Shown: positions 35,786 to 46,514 of the stretch, in pieces
How the letters are laid out: every line of letters starts with the position of its first letter
How positions within the stretch are numbered: the stretch's first letter is position 1
From: Bryobacterales bacterium F-183
GTDB taxonomy: Bacteria; Acidobacteriota; Terriglobia; Bryobacterales; Bryobacteraceae
Direction: 5' to 3'
DNA length: 64,000 bases
Assembly: GCA_016865505.2 (NCBI GenBank)
Contig: AP025252.1
Coordinates: forward strand, 3,100,001-3,164,000
The notes under the pieces: model-generated
What the model saw: only the letters and a program-made list of their open reading frames with translations
Told to the model about the DNA's origin: nothing
The model's database searches: none
Position numbers and translations under genes: made by a program

Positions 35786-37048
35786 CTAAATCTGCATGGA
35801 TGAGATCTCTACGCGCGAACGGTTGCCTTCCACGACGACCACGCCGCCCTGGGTGACGTGGAAGCCTTCGCGCTTGCCGCAGTTGGGGTCATAGAGAAGG
35901 CCGATTTCGTCGCCGGGCGCCACCTCTACGTTCTTGTCGAGGATGGCTTTGTGGATCTTGGCTCCGGCGCCGATGATGCAGTTGTCGAAGACGATGGAGT
36001 CCTCGATGACTGCGCCGTCGAGCACGCGGACGCCGCGGCCCAGCACGGAGTTCTTGACCATGCCCCCGGCGAGGATACTGCCTCCGGCGACGATGGAGTC
36101 GATGGCTTGGCCGCGCTTGCCCTCCTCGTCGAACGTGAACTTGGCGGGCGCGTCGGAGTAGCTTGCGGTGCGGAGCGGCCACTGGCGGTTGTAGAGGTTC
36201 AGGGCCGGGTGGACGCTGCGGAGGTCCATGGAGGCCTCGTAATAAGCGTCGGTGGTGCCGACGTCGCGCCAGTAGGCGGCTTGACCCTTGGGGTCGCCGG
36301 GGATCTGGTTGGTCTGAAAGTCGTAGGCGTACATGGGCTCGCGGCCCACGAGGCTGGGCAGGATGTCGCGGCCGAAGTCGTGCGTGGAGTTCTTGTTCTT
36401 GCCGTCCTTCTCCAACTCGTTGACCAGGAGGTCTGTGGAGAAGACGTAGTTGCCCATCGATGCCAGGCAGTAGCCGGGGCGGTTGGGCATTTCGGGGGGA
36501 TTTTTCGATTTTTCGACGAAGCCGATGATGCGGTTTTCAGCGTCCACCTGCAGGACACCGAATTCCGTGGCTTCTTCTTTGGGAACTGGAATGGCGGCGA
36601 CGGTGACTTTGGCGCGATGTTCAGCGTGGTATTCCACCATCTCGCGGATGTTCATGCGATAGATGTGGTCCGCGCCGAAGATGACGACCAGGTGCGGGTG
36701 CGCCTGCTCAATCAGGTTGATGTTCTGGTAGATCGCGTCCGCTGTGCCGCGATACCAATCCTCGCCATCGGAGCGCATCTGGGCGGGTACGGGGATGATG
36801 AAGTTGTCTTTCATCATGCCGCCGAAGTCCCAGCCGTCGCTGAGGTGTTGGAGCAGCGACTGGCTCTTGAACTGGACGAGAACATAGATCGAATAGAGTC
36901 CTGAGTTGACGAGGTTGCTCAGAACGAAATCGATGATGCGGTAGCGCCCTCCGAAGGGAACTGCGGGCTTGGCTCGTTCCTTCGTCAGCGGGTAGAGACG
37001 GGTTCCTTTCCCGCCGGCCAGAACGAAGCTGAGTACGCGGACTTGCAT
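35786..37048 (-). CDS. glgC: Glucose-1-phosphate adenylyltransferase
   Basis: GlgC makes ADP-glucose, the committed step of glycogen synthesis. The 420-residue enzyme has the nucleotidyltransferase motif GGKGTRLYPLTKERAKPAV at residue 13, then the YRGTADAIYQN and HIYRMN segments, and a C-terminal left-handed beta-helix with hexapeptide repeats. The pattern VEKSKNPPEMP is typical. GAGGACACC precedes the ATG. No other glycogen gene is adjacent. Confidence 0.95.
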   Translation of the reverse strand: MQVRVLSFVLAGGKGTRLYPLTKERAKPAVPFGGRYRIIDFVLSNLVNSGLYSIYVLVQFKSQSLLQHLSDGWDFGGMMKDNFIIPVPAQMRSDGEDWYRGTADAIYQNINLIEQAHPHLVVIFGADHIYRMNIREMVEYHAEHRAKVTVAAIPVPKEEATEFGVLQVDAENRIIGFVEKSKNPPEMPNRPGYCLASMGNYVFSTDLLVNELEKDGKNKNSTHDFGRDILPSLVGREPMYAYDFQTNQIPGDPKGQAAYWRDVGTTDAYYEASMDLRSVHPALNLYNRQWPLRTASYSDAPAKFTFDEEGKRGQAIDSIVAGGSILAGGMVKNSVLGRGVRVLDGAVIEDSIVFDNCIIGAGAKIHKAILDKNVEVAPGDEIGLLYDPNCGKREGFHVTQGGVVVVEGNRSRVEISSMQI

Positions 37049-37135
37049 GTTTCTAGGTGTCCTCTTGGCCCTTCAAGAGCCGTATAGTAAACAGCAATAC
37101 AACAGCTAAAGCATACCCATCATGCCACAGGGCAA

Positions 37136-37975
37136 TCACAAGCGGAGGAGGGTGGCGGGTTCCAGGTAAGAGCCCTGCCAGAGCAGGGAGAAGTGGAGGT
37201 GCGGACCAGTGACTCTGCCGGTAGCGCCGCTCTTGGCGATTGGTTCGCCTTTGCCAATGTTTTGCCCTTCTTTCACCAGGAATTCGGAGAGGTGCATGTA
37301 GAGGGTAAAGATCGATTCACCGTGGTCGATGACGACGAGTCCGCCTTCAAAGTACATGGGCTGGGCGATGCGTACGATGCCGGTGTTGGCGGCGCGTATG
37401 ACGGTGCCGGTTGCGGCGGCGAAATCGAGGCCCTGGTGCGTGCTGCGCGTCTTGCCGTTGTAGGTACGGCGGGCGCCGAAGGGTGAGGTCTGGCGAGTAT
37501 CGCTGGGGGCGGCAAAGCGTCCTCGCCAGAGTCGCTCTTTGGGCGAGTTGGCGAAGACCTGCTTCTTGATTTCGCGTTCCCTGTTGATGCGATCTTCGAG
37601 TTCTTTTGGTGGATCCAGGAAACGAGGGTCGACGCGGATCCGCGATACGGGGTAGAGGCGAGACTGTACGAGGACCGGGATGGTGAGGTCGCCAATGATG
37701 AGCGGATGGCGACCGGGCTTGGTGGCGAGGTCGACGCCGGCGAGGGCTGTGAAGAGCTTGCCTTCGGGGTCGGCGGGACGGAACTCGATCTTGCGTCCGA
37801 GCCAAGTGGCGGAGCCGGAGAGCGTGGTGGAGCGAAATAAAACGGGCGCCCCGTTGAAGAGTGGACGGGGCGCCCATTGTACCGGCAGGGCCGGCGGAGG
37901 TTGTTGCTTCTTTTTGGCCTTTGGTGCAGCGACCGCAGCGAGCTGCAAAAACTCTCTGCGGTCGGGCAGCAGCAT
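37136..37975 (-). CDS. M23 family metallopeptidase with Tat-type signal
   Basis: A 279-residue exported peptidase. The N-terminus DRREFLQLAAVAA fits a twin-arginine signal. The C-terminal LytM/peptidase M23 domain (about residues 165-279) has its zinc ligands in THQGLDFAA and GPHLHF, so peptidoglycan endopeptidase activity is likely. Residues 40-140 are a separate N-terminal domain. The start is 3 nt after the gyrB stop, so it may be co-transcribed. Confidence 0.88.
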   Translation of the reverse strand: MLLPDRREFLQLAAVAAPKAKKKQQPPPALPVQWAPRPLFNGAPVLFRSTTLSGSATWLGRKIEFRPADPEGKLFTALAGVDLATKPGRHPLIIGDLTIPVLVQSRLYPVSRIRVDPRFLDPPKELEDRINREREIKKQVFANSPKERLWRGRFAAPSDTRQTSPFGARRTYNGKTRSTHQGLDFAAATGTVIRAANTGIVRIAQPMYFEGGLVVIDHGESIFTLYMHLSEFLVKEGQNIGKGEPIAKSGATGRVTGPHLHFSLLWQGSYLEPATLLRL

Positions 37976-37978
37976 GGT

Positions 37979-40443
<2,465 letters not shown>

Positions 40444-40487
40444 GCAGGTTAGGCAGATTTTCGCCATGCTGCGGCATACTGGTAGAG

Positions 40488-41024
40488 ATGGAGACCATTA
40501 CCCTTGGCGGCGGCTGTTTCTGGTGTCTCGAAGCGGTTTACGATGACATGCGCGGCGTGGTTTCGGTGGAGTCCGGATACATGGGCGGGCATGTGCCGGA
40601 CCCGACATATCGCGCGGTGTGCACTGGGAGTACAGGGCATGCCGAAGTGGTTCGCGTGACGTTTGATGAGACCGTTGTGACGTTGCGCGATGTGCTCGAG
40701 GTGTTCTTTACGATTCACGATCCGACGACGTTGAATCGTCAGGGCAACGATGTGGGTACGCAGTATCGTTCGGCGATCTTTTATGAGACGGAAGCGCAGC
40801 GTACGGTGGCCGAAGAAGTGATGCGCGAGATGGCGCAGGCGTTTGACGATCCGATTGTGACGGAGTTGACGCCTGCTGTAGAGTTTTTCATCGCTGAGGA
40901 TTACCACCAAGAGTATTTTGCGAACAATCCATATCAGCCGTACTGCATGTTTGTGGTGAGTCCGAAACTGTCGAAGTTCCGGAAGAAGCATGCGGAGATG
41001 AGCAAGGCTAGCGGAATGAAGTAA
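40488..41024 (+). CDS. msrA: Peptide-methionine (S)-S-oxide reductase
   Basis: MsrA repairs methionine sulfoxide in proteins. The 178-residue protein has the catalytic GCFWCLEAVYDDM motif at residue 9 and the conserved YHQEYFANNP segment near residue 140. No signal peptide is visible, so it acts in the cytoplasm. CATACT lies 7 nt before the ATG, fitting the leaderless pattern. It overlaps the convergent gene by 17 nt. Confidence 0.95.
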   Translation: METITLGGGCFWCLEAVYDDMRGVVSVESGYMGGHVPDPTYRAVCTGSTGHAEVVRVTFDETVVTLRDVLEVFFTIHDPTTLNRQGNDVGTQYRSAIFYETEAQRTVAEEVMREMAQAFDDPIVTELTPAVEFFIAEDYHQEYFANNPYQPYCMFVVSPKLSKFRKKHAEMSKASGMK

Positions 41025-41466
41025 CGACCTTGCCTACCAGTTGATCGAGTTCTGTCTTGCGGGACGCGGGGTAGGTGAGCAGCAGGGTCTTGAAGGTGTT
41101 GTCGACCAGGAAGGTCTTGCGGTAGAAGATCTGTCCTTTGGCGGTGGTGCCGCTGGCGACGAACCATGGAGGTCGCAGGAGCTTGTAGGTGACCTTGGCG
41201 CCTTCCTTCTCGAAGGCCGCAACGGTGGATTCGTAGGCGGCGGGGAGCTTTTCATCCAGCGCATTCAGCGAGCCCCAAACGGTGAGGACGATGGATTTGT
41301 CTTTGGAGATGAACTTCTGCCCGTCTGCCGCGTCGGGTTCGCCTTGGGGTTCGAGCAAGGTGGCTGGGTAGCTCACGCAGTAGGCATACTTGGCGTTGCA
41401 GTACTTTTCGAGGTTCTGCGCGGAGGCTGTTAGCGCGAGGGCGGCGATGAGCGGGAGTAGCTTCAT
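41008..41466 (-). CDS. Secreted hypothetical protein
   Basis: A 152-residue protein with signal peptide MKLLPLIAALALTASA and a small mature domain (CNAKYAYCVSYPATLLEPQG, KDKSIVLTVWG) of unknown function; the two Cys near residue 26 may form a disulfide. The ATG overlaps the GNAT stop codon (ATGA), making it the last gene of the 44.9-41.0 kb operon. It overlaps msrA by 17 nt at the 3' end. Confidence 0.72.
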   Translation of the reverse strand: MKLLPLIAALALTASAQNLEKYCNAKYAYCVSYPATLLEPQGEPDAADGQKFISKDKSIVLTVWGSLNALDEKLPAAYESTVAAFEKEGAKVTYKLLRPPWFVASGTTAKGQIFYRKTFLVDNTFKTLLLTYPASRKTELDQLVGKVVTSFR

Positions 41467-42116
41467 GGTTCGAGGCTCCTTTGCATGAACGCGGTGTCGA
41501 GCCAGCGGTCGAACTTGTAGCCTACCGCATTGAGGTTGCCGGCGTGTTCGAAGCCGCACTTGGCGTGTAGCGCGACGGAGCCTGCGTTTTCCATGCCTCC
41601 GCCGATGACGGCGATCATCTGCTTGTAGCCTTTGGACGAGCAGTCTGCAATCAGCGCTTGTAGGAGCGCGTTGCCGATGCCTTGGCCTGCGAAGTCCGGG
41701 TGGATGTACACCGAGTCCTCAACCGTGAAGCGATAGGCTTGGCGAGGACGGTACGGCGTGCAGTAGGCGTAGCCGGCAATTTGCAGTTCCGGCGTTTCGG
41801 CTACGAGGTATGGCAGTTTGTGGGACTGTACGGACTGCATACGCGAGAGCATTTCGGCCTCGCTTGGCGGGTCCGTCTCGAAGCTACCGATGCCTGTGGT
41901 GACCCAGTGCCCGTAGATCTTTTGGATTTGCGGAACGTCTTCCGCCGTGGCGTGGCGCAGACCCATCCAGCCGTAACATTCGCGTACGGGGATGTGTGGG
42001 TATTTGGTGAAACGGTCCGGCTGGCGGAGGGCCATGCCACAAAGGTAGAAGACGGAGCCCCGGTCAGAACGGATCAGGCGGCAGTGGATGCAGGTTCCGC
42101 ACAAGCCCGGGGCCAC
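41463..42116 (-). CDS. GNAT acetyltransferase with N-terminal Cys-rich extension
   Basis: A 217-residue protein. From about residue 51 (MGLRHATAEDVPQIQKIYGH) it is a phosphinothricin/methionine-sulfone-type N-acetyltransferase: VEDSVYIHPDFAGQGIGNAL contains the acetyl-CoA loop, then IGGGMENAGSVALHAKCGF. The first 50 residues (CGTCIHCRLIRSDRGSVFYL, then CGM and ECYGW) hold five Cys and one His, like a stand-alone small zinc-binding protein. The frame is continuous, so either this is a fusion or the acetyltransferase starts at the ATG at 41966. The GTG at 42116 is 5 nt after the hemL stop. Confidence 0.75.
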   Translation of the reverse strand: MAPGLCGTCIHCRLIRSDRGSVFYLCGMALRQPDRFTKYPHIPVRECYGWMGLRHATAEDVPQIQKIYGHWVTTGIGSFETDPPSEAEMLSRMQSVQSHKLPYLVAETPELQIAGYAYCTPYRPRQAYRFTVEDSVYIHPDFAGQGIGNALLQALIADCSSKGYKQMIAVIGGGMENAGSVALHAKCGFEHAGNLNAVGYKFDRWLDTAFMQRSLEP

Positions 42117-42121
42117 GGTGG

Positions 42122-43384
42122 TTAACTCTCGAAGTAACTGCGGATGACGTTTACAGTTGTTGCGATGTCCTCGTCGGTGTGAGCGGCCGAGATGAAGGCA
42201 GCCTCAAACTGCGACGGCGGGAAGTAGACGCCGCGTTCCAAGAGATAGTGGAAGAAGTCGCCAAAGCTCTTGGTGTCCGCCGTCTTGGCCGATTCCCAAT
42301 CCGTGACCGGGGTGGGCTTGAAGAAGAACGTAATCATCGAGCCGAAGCGGTTGACGGTGATGCTGGACGGTACGGCTGCGGCGAGGGCTGCGGTGCTCTT
42401 GTCGATACGGTCGTAGACTTCGGGGTGGGACTTCAGGTACCGCACCATGGCGAGGCCCGCGGATACGGCTACGGGGTTGCCGGAAAGCGTCCCAGCCTGA
42501 TAAACAGGGCCTGCGGGGGCGACCTTCTTCATGATGTCCTCGCGGCCACCGTAGGCGGCGAGGGGGAGTCCACCGCCGATGATCTTGCCGAGGGTGGTGA
42601 GGTCCGGCTTGATGTTGAAGACCTGCTGTGCGCCGCCTAAGGCGAGACGGAAGCCGGTCATCACTTCGTCAAAGATCAGAAGTGCGCCGTGCTTTTCGGT
42701 GAGCTGGCGCATGGCCTGCAAAAAGTCCTGGGTGGGGATGACGCAGCCCATGTTGCCGACCACGGGTTCCACGATGACAGCAGCGATCTTGTCGCCGTAG
42801 TTGGCGAAGGCGGCTTCCAGCGCGGGTACGTCGTTGTACGGCAGCGCGATGGTGGTGTCGGCGAAGGCTTTGGGTACGCCCTGGGTATCCGCGATGCCGA
42901 GGGTGGCCATTCCGGAGCCGGCTTTGACCAGGAGTGAGTCGACGTGGCCGTGGTAGCAGCCTTCGAACTTGATGGTGAGGTCGCGCTTGGTGTAGCCGCG
43001 GGCGACGCGGAGGGCCGACATGGTGGCTTCCGTACCGGAGTTGACCAAGCGGACCATTTCGATGGAAGGTACGGCGCCGATGATTTCGGTGGCGAGTTCG
43101 ACTTCGCGGCCGGTGGGGGCGCCGAAGCTGGTGCCGAGTTCCAGGACTTCGCGCAGGGCTTCGATGACTGGTTCGGGGCGATGGCCGAGGATGTGTGGTC
43201 CCCAGGAGCCGATGTAGTCCAGGTACGAATTGCCGTCCGCGTCCCACATGCGGGGGCCTTGGCCGCGCTGCATGAAGCGGGGTGTGCCGCCGACGCCGCG
43301 GAAGGCGCGTACGGGGGAGTTTACGCCGCCGGGAGTCACATGCTGGGCGCGCGCAAAGAGGTTTTCGGAATTGGACGTATTCAT
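42122..43384 (-). CDS. hemL: Glutamate-1-semialdehyde 2,1-aminomutase
   Basis: HemL is the PLP-dependent aminomutase that makes 5-aminolevulinate, the tetrapyrrole precursor, in the C5 pathway. The 420 residues include NSGTEATMSALRVARGYT, the Asp of LLIFDEVMTGFR and the PLP Lys of TTLGKIIGGGLPLAAYGG. The ATG at 43384 overlaps the upstream oxidoreductase stop (ATGA). hemA and hemB are not in this window. Confidence 0.95.
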   Translation of the reverse strand: MNTSNSENLFARAQHVTPGGVNSPVRAFRGVGGTPRFMQRGQGPRMWDADGNSYLDYIGSWGPHILGHRPEPVIEALREVLELGTSFGAPTGREVELATEIIGAVPSIEMVRLVNSGTEATMSALRVARGYTKRDLTIKFEGCYHGHVDSLLVKAGSGMATLGIADTQGVPKAFADTTIALPYNDVPALEAAFANYGDKIAAVIVEPVVGNMGCVIPTQDFLQAMRQLTEKHGALLIFDEVMTGFRLALGGAQQVFNIKPDLTTLGKIIGGGLPLAAYGGREDIMKKVAPAGPVYQAGTLSGNPVAVSAGLAMVRYLKSHPEVYDRIDKSTAALAAAVPSSITVNRFGSMITFFFKPTPVTDWESAKTADTKSFGDFFHYLLERGVYFPPSQFEAAFISAAHTDEDIATTVNVIRSYFES

Positions 43385-44541
43385 ACTTTTGACGGGAAGA
43401 AGGTGCGCAGCATCATGTCCGGGAACAGGCCGCTGGCGGTTTCGAGCAACCGCTTTTTGAGGGTCAGATAGTTTTGGCTGCCAGCGAAGAGGTCTTCGAC
43501 GACCTGGGTGAGTAGCGGACTGCGGCGCATGAGTTGGATCATGCGGCTGGTCATGCTGGCGCCGAAGATGGATTCGCAGAAGAGACGCTTGGAAAGATGC
43601 GCGCCGTAGGTGAGGTCGTCGATGAATTCGCGCTTCAACTGGTCGCGATACGCGGCTTCGGATTCGATGGTGCCGTGTTCGAGCAGGGAAGTGGCGGCGA
43701 CATCGCCGGAGCGTACGGCGTAGTAGATGCCTTCGCCGGTGACGGGGTCGACGAGGCCGGCGGAGTCGCCTACGGCAAGCCAACCGTCGCCTGCGACGCG
43801 ATGGCTGCGCCAGCTGGACTGTTCGAGTGAGGGCAGCATGTGGCCGTAGAAGCGAGCGTCCTTGTACGGGATGCCTTCTTCGTCCATGTAGCGCTCGAGG
43901 CGGGCGCGCATGGCCTGTGCCGATTCGCCTTTGCCGCAGATGCCGACGGAAAGATGACCGAGGCGCGGGAAGACCCAGATGTAGCCTTCAAAGCCTTGGA
44001 GAAAGCGGATGTCGACATGGTCGCGATCGGAGTCCACGAAGTAGCCGAGTGCGGTCATGGTGTCGCCATCGCGCCATTCGGCTCCCATGTTGCGGAGAGG
44101 ATTGCGTGCGCCGAGGGCTACGATGCAGGAGTCCGCGTGGATGTTGCCTTGCTTGGTGGTGATGTTCCAGCCGCCATCGGAGGCGCGTTCGGCAGCGGTG
44201 ACCCGGGATTTGACGATGTCCGCACCCTGCTTGGCCGCGCGTTCGAGCAGCATGCCGTTGAGGTCCTTGCGGGCGTAAATCAGAAGGGGCTGTGACATTT
44301 CGAGGGTCGCGGAGCCGGCGGAGGGTTCCGACAGGCAGGAGTTGCGGACGAGCTTTTTGGGCGTGTCGTTTTCGATGAGGAAGGGGTACTCTTTGTACGC
44401 CTTGCAGGTAACACCGCCGCCACAGGGTTTTTCCCAGGCGAGCTTTTCGTCAATCAGGATGGCTTTTACGCCACCCTGTGCAAGTCGGGCGGCGGCGACA
44501 GAGCCCGCCGGCCCTCCACCCAGCACCGCGACTGTCTTCAT
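43381..44541 (-). CDS. FAD-dependent oxidoreductase, geranylgeranyl reductase family
   Basis: A 386-residue flavoprotein. It has an N-terminal FAD motif TVAVLGGGPAGSVAAARLA, a CGGGVTCKAY segment as in ChlP/GGR enzymes, and GDSAGLVDPVTGEGIYYAV, the second FAD motif. Family members reduce prenyl chains of lipids, quinones or chlorophyll; others are halogenase-like. The 4-nt overlaps with both the lipoprotein gene and hemL put it in the tetrapyrrole operon, but the substrate is unknown. The ATG at 44541 is chosen because the FAD motif starts there. Confidence 0.85.
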   Translation of the reverse strand: MKTVAVLGGGPAGSVAAARLAQGGVKAILIDEKLAWEKPCGGGVTCKAYKEYPFLIENDTPKKLVRNSCLSEPSAGSATLEMSQPLLIYARKDLNGMLLERAAKQGADIVKSRVTAAERASDGGWNITTKQGNIHADSCIVALGARNPLRNMGAEWRDGDTMTALGYFVDSDRDHVDIRFLQGFEGYIWVFPRLGHLSVGICGKGESAQAMRARLERYMDEEGIPYKDARFYGHMLPSLEQSSWRSHRVAGDGWLAVGDSAGLVDPVTGEGIYYAVRSGDVAATSLLEHGTIESEAAYRDQLKREFIDDLTYGAHLSKRLFCESIFGASMTSRMIQLMRRSPLLTQVVEDLFAGSQNYLTLKKRLLETASGLFPDMMLRTFFPSKV

Positions 44542-44930
44542 TGCTGCGATCCGTGAGGGGAGCCTCCGGCAGCAGGGGGAGGAGCGGGGAGCGCGCCACC
44601 GTGATTGCTCATGCCGGAATCCTGCTTGCCCTTCACTTCCCACTTGTCGCCCTTGCGAACCAGCGCGTAGCTCATCTGCATGCCATCTTTCATGCCCTTT
44701 GGAGTGACGCTGATGGTGGCTTTGGCCTGGTCCTTTTCGAAGGATACCGATGCCACCTGCACATCCATACCGTCCATGTTGAGATCGCCTCTTTTCGACA
44801 GATGCTCAACCACGGCCTGACGGACTTCTTCTTTGTTGTTGATGTCTTTGCCGCCGCAACCGGCCAGGAACAACGCTGGCAAGCCCGCAAACGCGGCCAG
44901 GGCCGAGAGCGCGATGGATCTTCTGTTCAC
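44538..44930 (-). CDS. Predicted lipoprotein
   Basis: A 130-residue exported lipoprotein. The signal VNRRSIALSALAAFAGLPAL ends in the lipobox FLAGC at about residue 25. The mature part is a small alpha/beta domain (VRQAVVEHLSKRGDLNMDGM, KATISVTPKG, KGDKWEVKGKQ), like small nuclear-transport-factor-type or DUF4878-like lipoproteins. The GTG at 44930 is preferred, with CATAAT 6 nt upstream. It is the first gene of the five-gene operon (lipoprotein, oxidoreductase, hemL, GNAT, secreted protein). Confidence 0.72.
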   Translation of the reverse strand: MNRRSIALSALAAFAGLPALFLAGCGGKDINNKEEVRQAVVEHLSKRGDLNMDGMDVQVASVSFEKDQAKATISVTPKGMKDGMQMSYALVRKGDKWEVKGKQDSGMSNHGGALPAPPPAAGGSPHGSQQ

Positions 44931-44974
44931 CCTACGATTATGCGACATTCAGGCCGATGTTCGCCCTGCGATCG

Positions 44975-45388
44975 TCAGTAATCGTCGTCGTCGCGGTGGG
45001 ATTTGACGAAGGCGAGGATGTCGAAACGCTGGATCTCGCGTTCCGGAAAAAAGCTGTTGAAGGCGTCGTCTTCGTCCGTATAGACGTCGAAGACGGTGGT
45101 GAGTTTGGTGAGGACCAGGAGCTCGAGATCCCGCTTTTGGAGGCCGACCAATTTGAGGCCACCGCCGGCCTTTTTTGCTTTGGTGAAGCAGAGGACCAGG
45201 GCGCCGAGGCCCGTACTGTCGACATACTCGATGCGGCTGAGGTTGAGGATGATGCGAGATTCGCCGCGTGCGATCGACTGTTCCACAGCGTCGCGGAACT
45301 GAGTGGCTGCGGGTCCGACGACCAGTCTGCCAATCAGGTCAAAGATCGCGACCCCCTCGCGGTCCCTCCGCACGAGCTGCAAAGACAT
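44975..45388 (-). CDS. STAS-domain anti-sigma-factor antagonist
   Basis: A 137-residue protein with a STAS domain: FDLIGRLVVGPAATQFRDAV, then RIILNLSRIEYVDSTGLGAL, where the Ser of DSTGLG (about residue 58) is the expected phosphorylation site of SpoIIAA-like proteins. A 30-residue C-terminal extension ends in DDDDY. No partner kinase or sigma factor gene is adjacent. TACCAT and GGAG precede the ATG. Confidence 0.88.
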   Translation of the reverse strand: MSLQLVRRDREGVAIFDLIGRLVVGPAATQFRDAVEQSIARGESRIILNLSRIEYVDSTGLGALVLCFTKAKKAGGGLKLVGLQKRDLELLVLTKLTTVFDVYTDEDDAFNSFFPEREIQRFDILAFVKSHRDDDDY

Positions 45389-45413
45389 GAACTCCAATGG
45401 TAACTGAGATAGG

Positions 45414-45459
45414 AAAAGGGACGCGCCAGGTGTTTGCATGGCCGGGTCGCGTCCCTTTT
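45414..45459 (-). terminator. Strong terminator downstream of the 45.5-46.4 kb gene
   Basis: A 12-bp perfect stem (AAAAGGGACGCG at 45414-45425 with CGCGTCCCTTTT at 45448-45459) has a 22-nt loop. It lies between two minus-strand genes, so it should separate their transcripts. Confidence 0.75.
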
Positions 45460-45479
45460 GGATTTTGGTTTTGGTTCCG

Positions 45480-46445
45480 TTATCGGCGAGCGATGCGGAC
45501 GGGCTTGCGGGCGAAGACGCGTTCGAGGAGCGATTCCGGGATGGCGATGGAGATCTTCATGACGTTGGCGTCGGTGGAGAGCTGCATCTTGGAGAGCAGT
45601 TCCGCCATGTCCTGTGCGCCGCCTGCGCGGTTGCCACCCTGGGACTGTACGATCTGCGCCAGGAAGCGGAAGACATCGGCGAGGGCGGTAGCGTCCTTAT
45701 CCGAGCGGGTGATGGCTTCGCCGGTGACGCGGGCGTTGCTGTCGGTGAACTTGATGCCGCCGGCTGCGCCCGTAACCGCCTGCAGGAGGCCTTCCTTCAT
45801 GGCACCGCCGAGGTTGGGGTCCGCAATGCGGGCTCCCAGGAAGTCCGCAGGCGATGCTGCGCTGTAGAACCAGGCGTCGTTGGCGGCGCTGAGTTCCGCG
45901 ATCTTGCGAGTGACCGATTCCGGCAGGCGCTTGCTCGAGTTGGCGCGCTGGTCAAGAGCGGCGCGTACAGCCGAGGTGTTGCCCATGACTGCGATGGAGG
46001 CATCCACAAAGGCGATGGCGCCTTCTTTGTGACTGGCGAGATCGACACCGCGGTAGTTGGTGATGGCAGCGCCGTGCTGACGGGCGAGGTCCATGATGCG
46101 GGTGGGTGTGAATACGCCACGGCCAACGATCACGGGTTCCATTTTTTCGCCGGAGCTAACGGTGGCGACGACGAGTTCCGTCAGGTCGCGACGGGGGTCA
46201 AAGCCCGTTTCTGTGATGAACTTGCGAAAGCCTGCGTCGTCCGATTCCATTTGCGAAAGAACGAAGCGTCCAAAAGCGCTGTTCTTGGCCTGGGCGACGT
46301 GGACGCCGGAGACCATGGTGGCGTCGGCCGGGATCAACGCGGAGAGCGCGGGATCGACGGCAGCCGAGGCGGACAGTGCCGCGCCGGTGAGGGCGACGGT
46401 GAGGCCGATGAAGAAGCGGCGACGGGTTTCTAATGCTCGAACCAT
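45480..46445 (-). CDS. Exported hypothetical protein
   Basis: A 321-residue protein with an export signal (ETRRRFFIGLTVALTGAALS, with RRRFF suggesting Tat-like or Sec export). The mature part repeats alpha/beta units (PADATMVSGVHVAQAKNSAF, RRDLTELVVATVSS, FVDASIAVMGNTSAVRAALD), as in bacterial proteins of unknown function related to DUF3352. It ends in a basic tail. GAGGTG lies 11 nt before the ATG. No function is offered. Confidence 0.68.
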   Translation of the reverse strand: MVRALETRRRFFIGLTVALTGAALSASAAVDPALSALIPADATMVSGVHVAQAKNSAFGRFVLSQMESDDAGFRKFITETGFDPRRDLTELVVATVSSGEKMEPVIVGRGVFTPTRIMDLARQHGAAITNYRGVDLASHKEGAIAFVDASIAVMGNTSAVRAALDQRANSSKRLPESVTRKIAELSAANDAWFYSAASPADFLGARIADPNLGGAMKEGLLQAVTGAAGGIKFTDSNARVTGEAITRSDKDATALADVFRFLAQIVQSQGGNRAGGAQDMAELLSKMQLSTDANVMKISIAIPESLLERVFARKPVRIARR

Positions 46446-46514
46446 TGTGTTTTGTGCACCTCGTGATTGAGTTTACGCCTGGAAGACGCCGTGCGTTCCC
46501 CGTTATTACAACGA

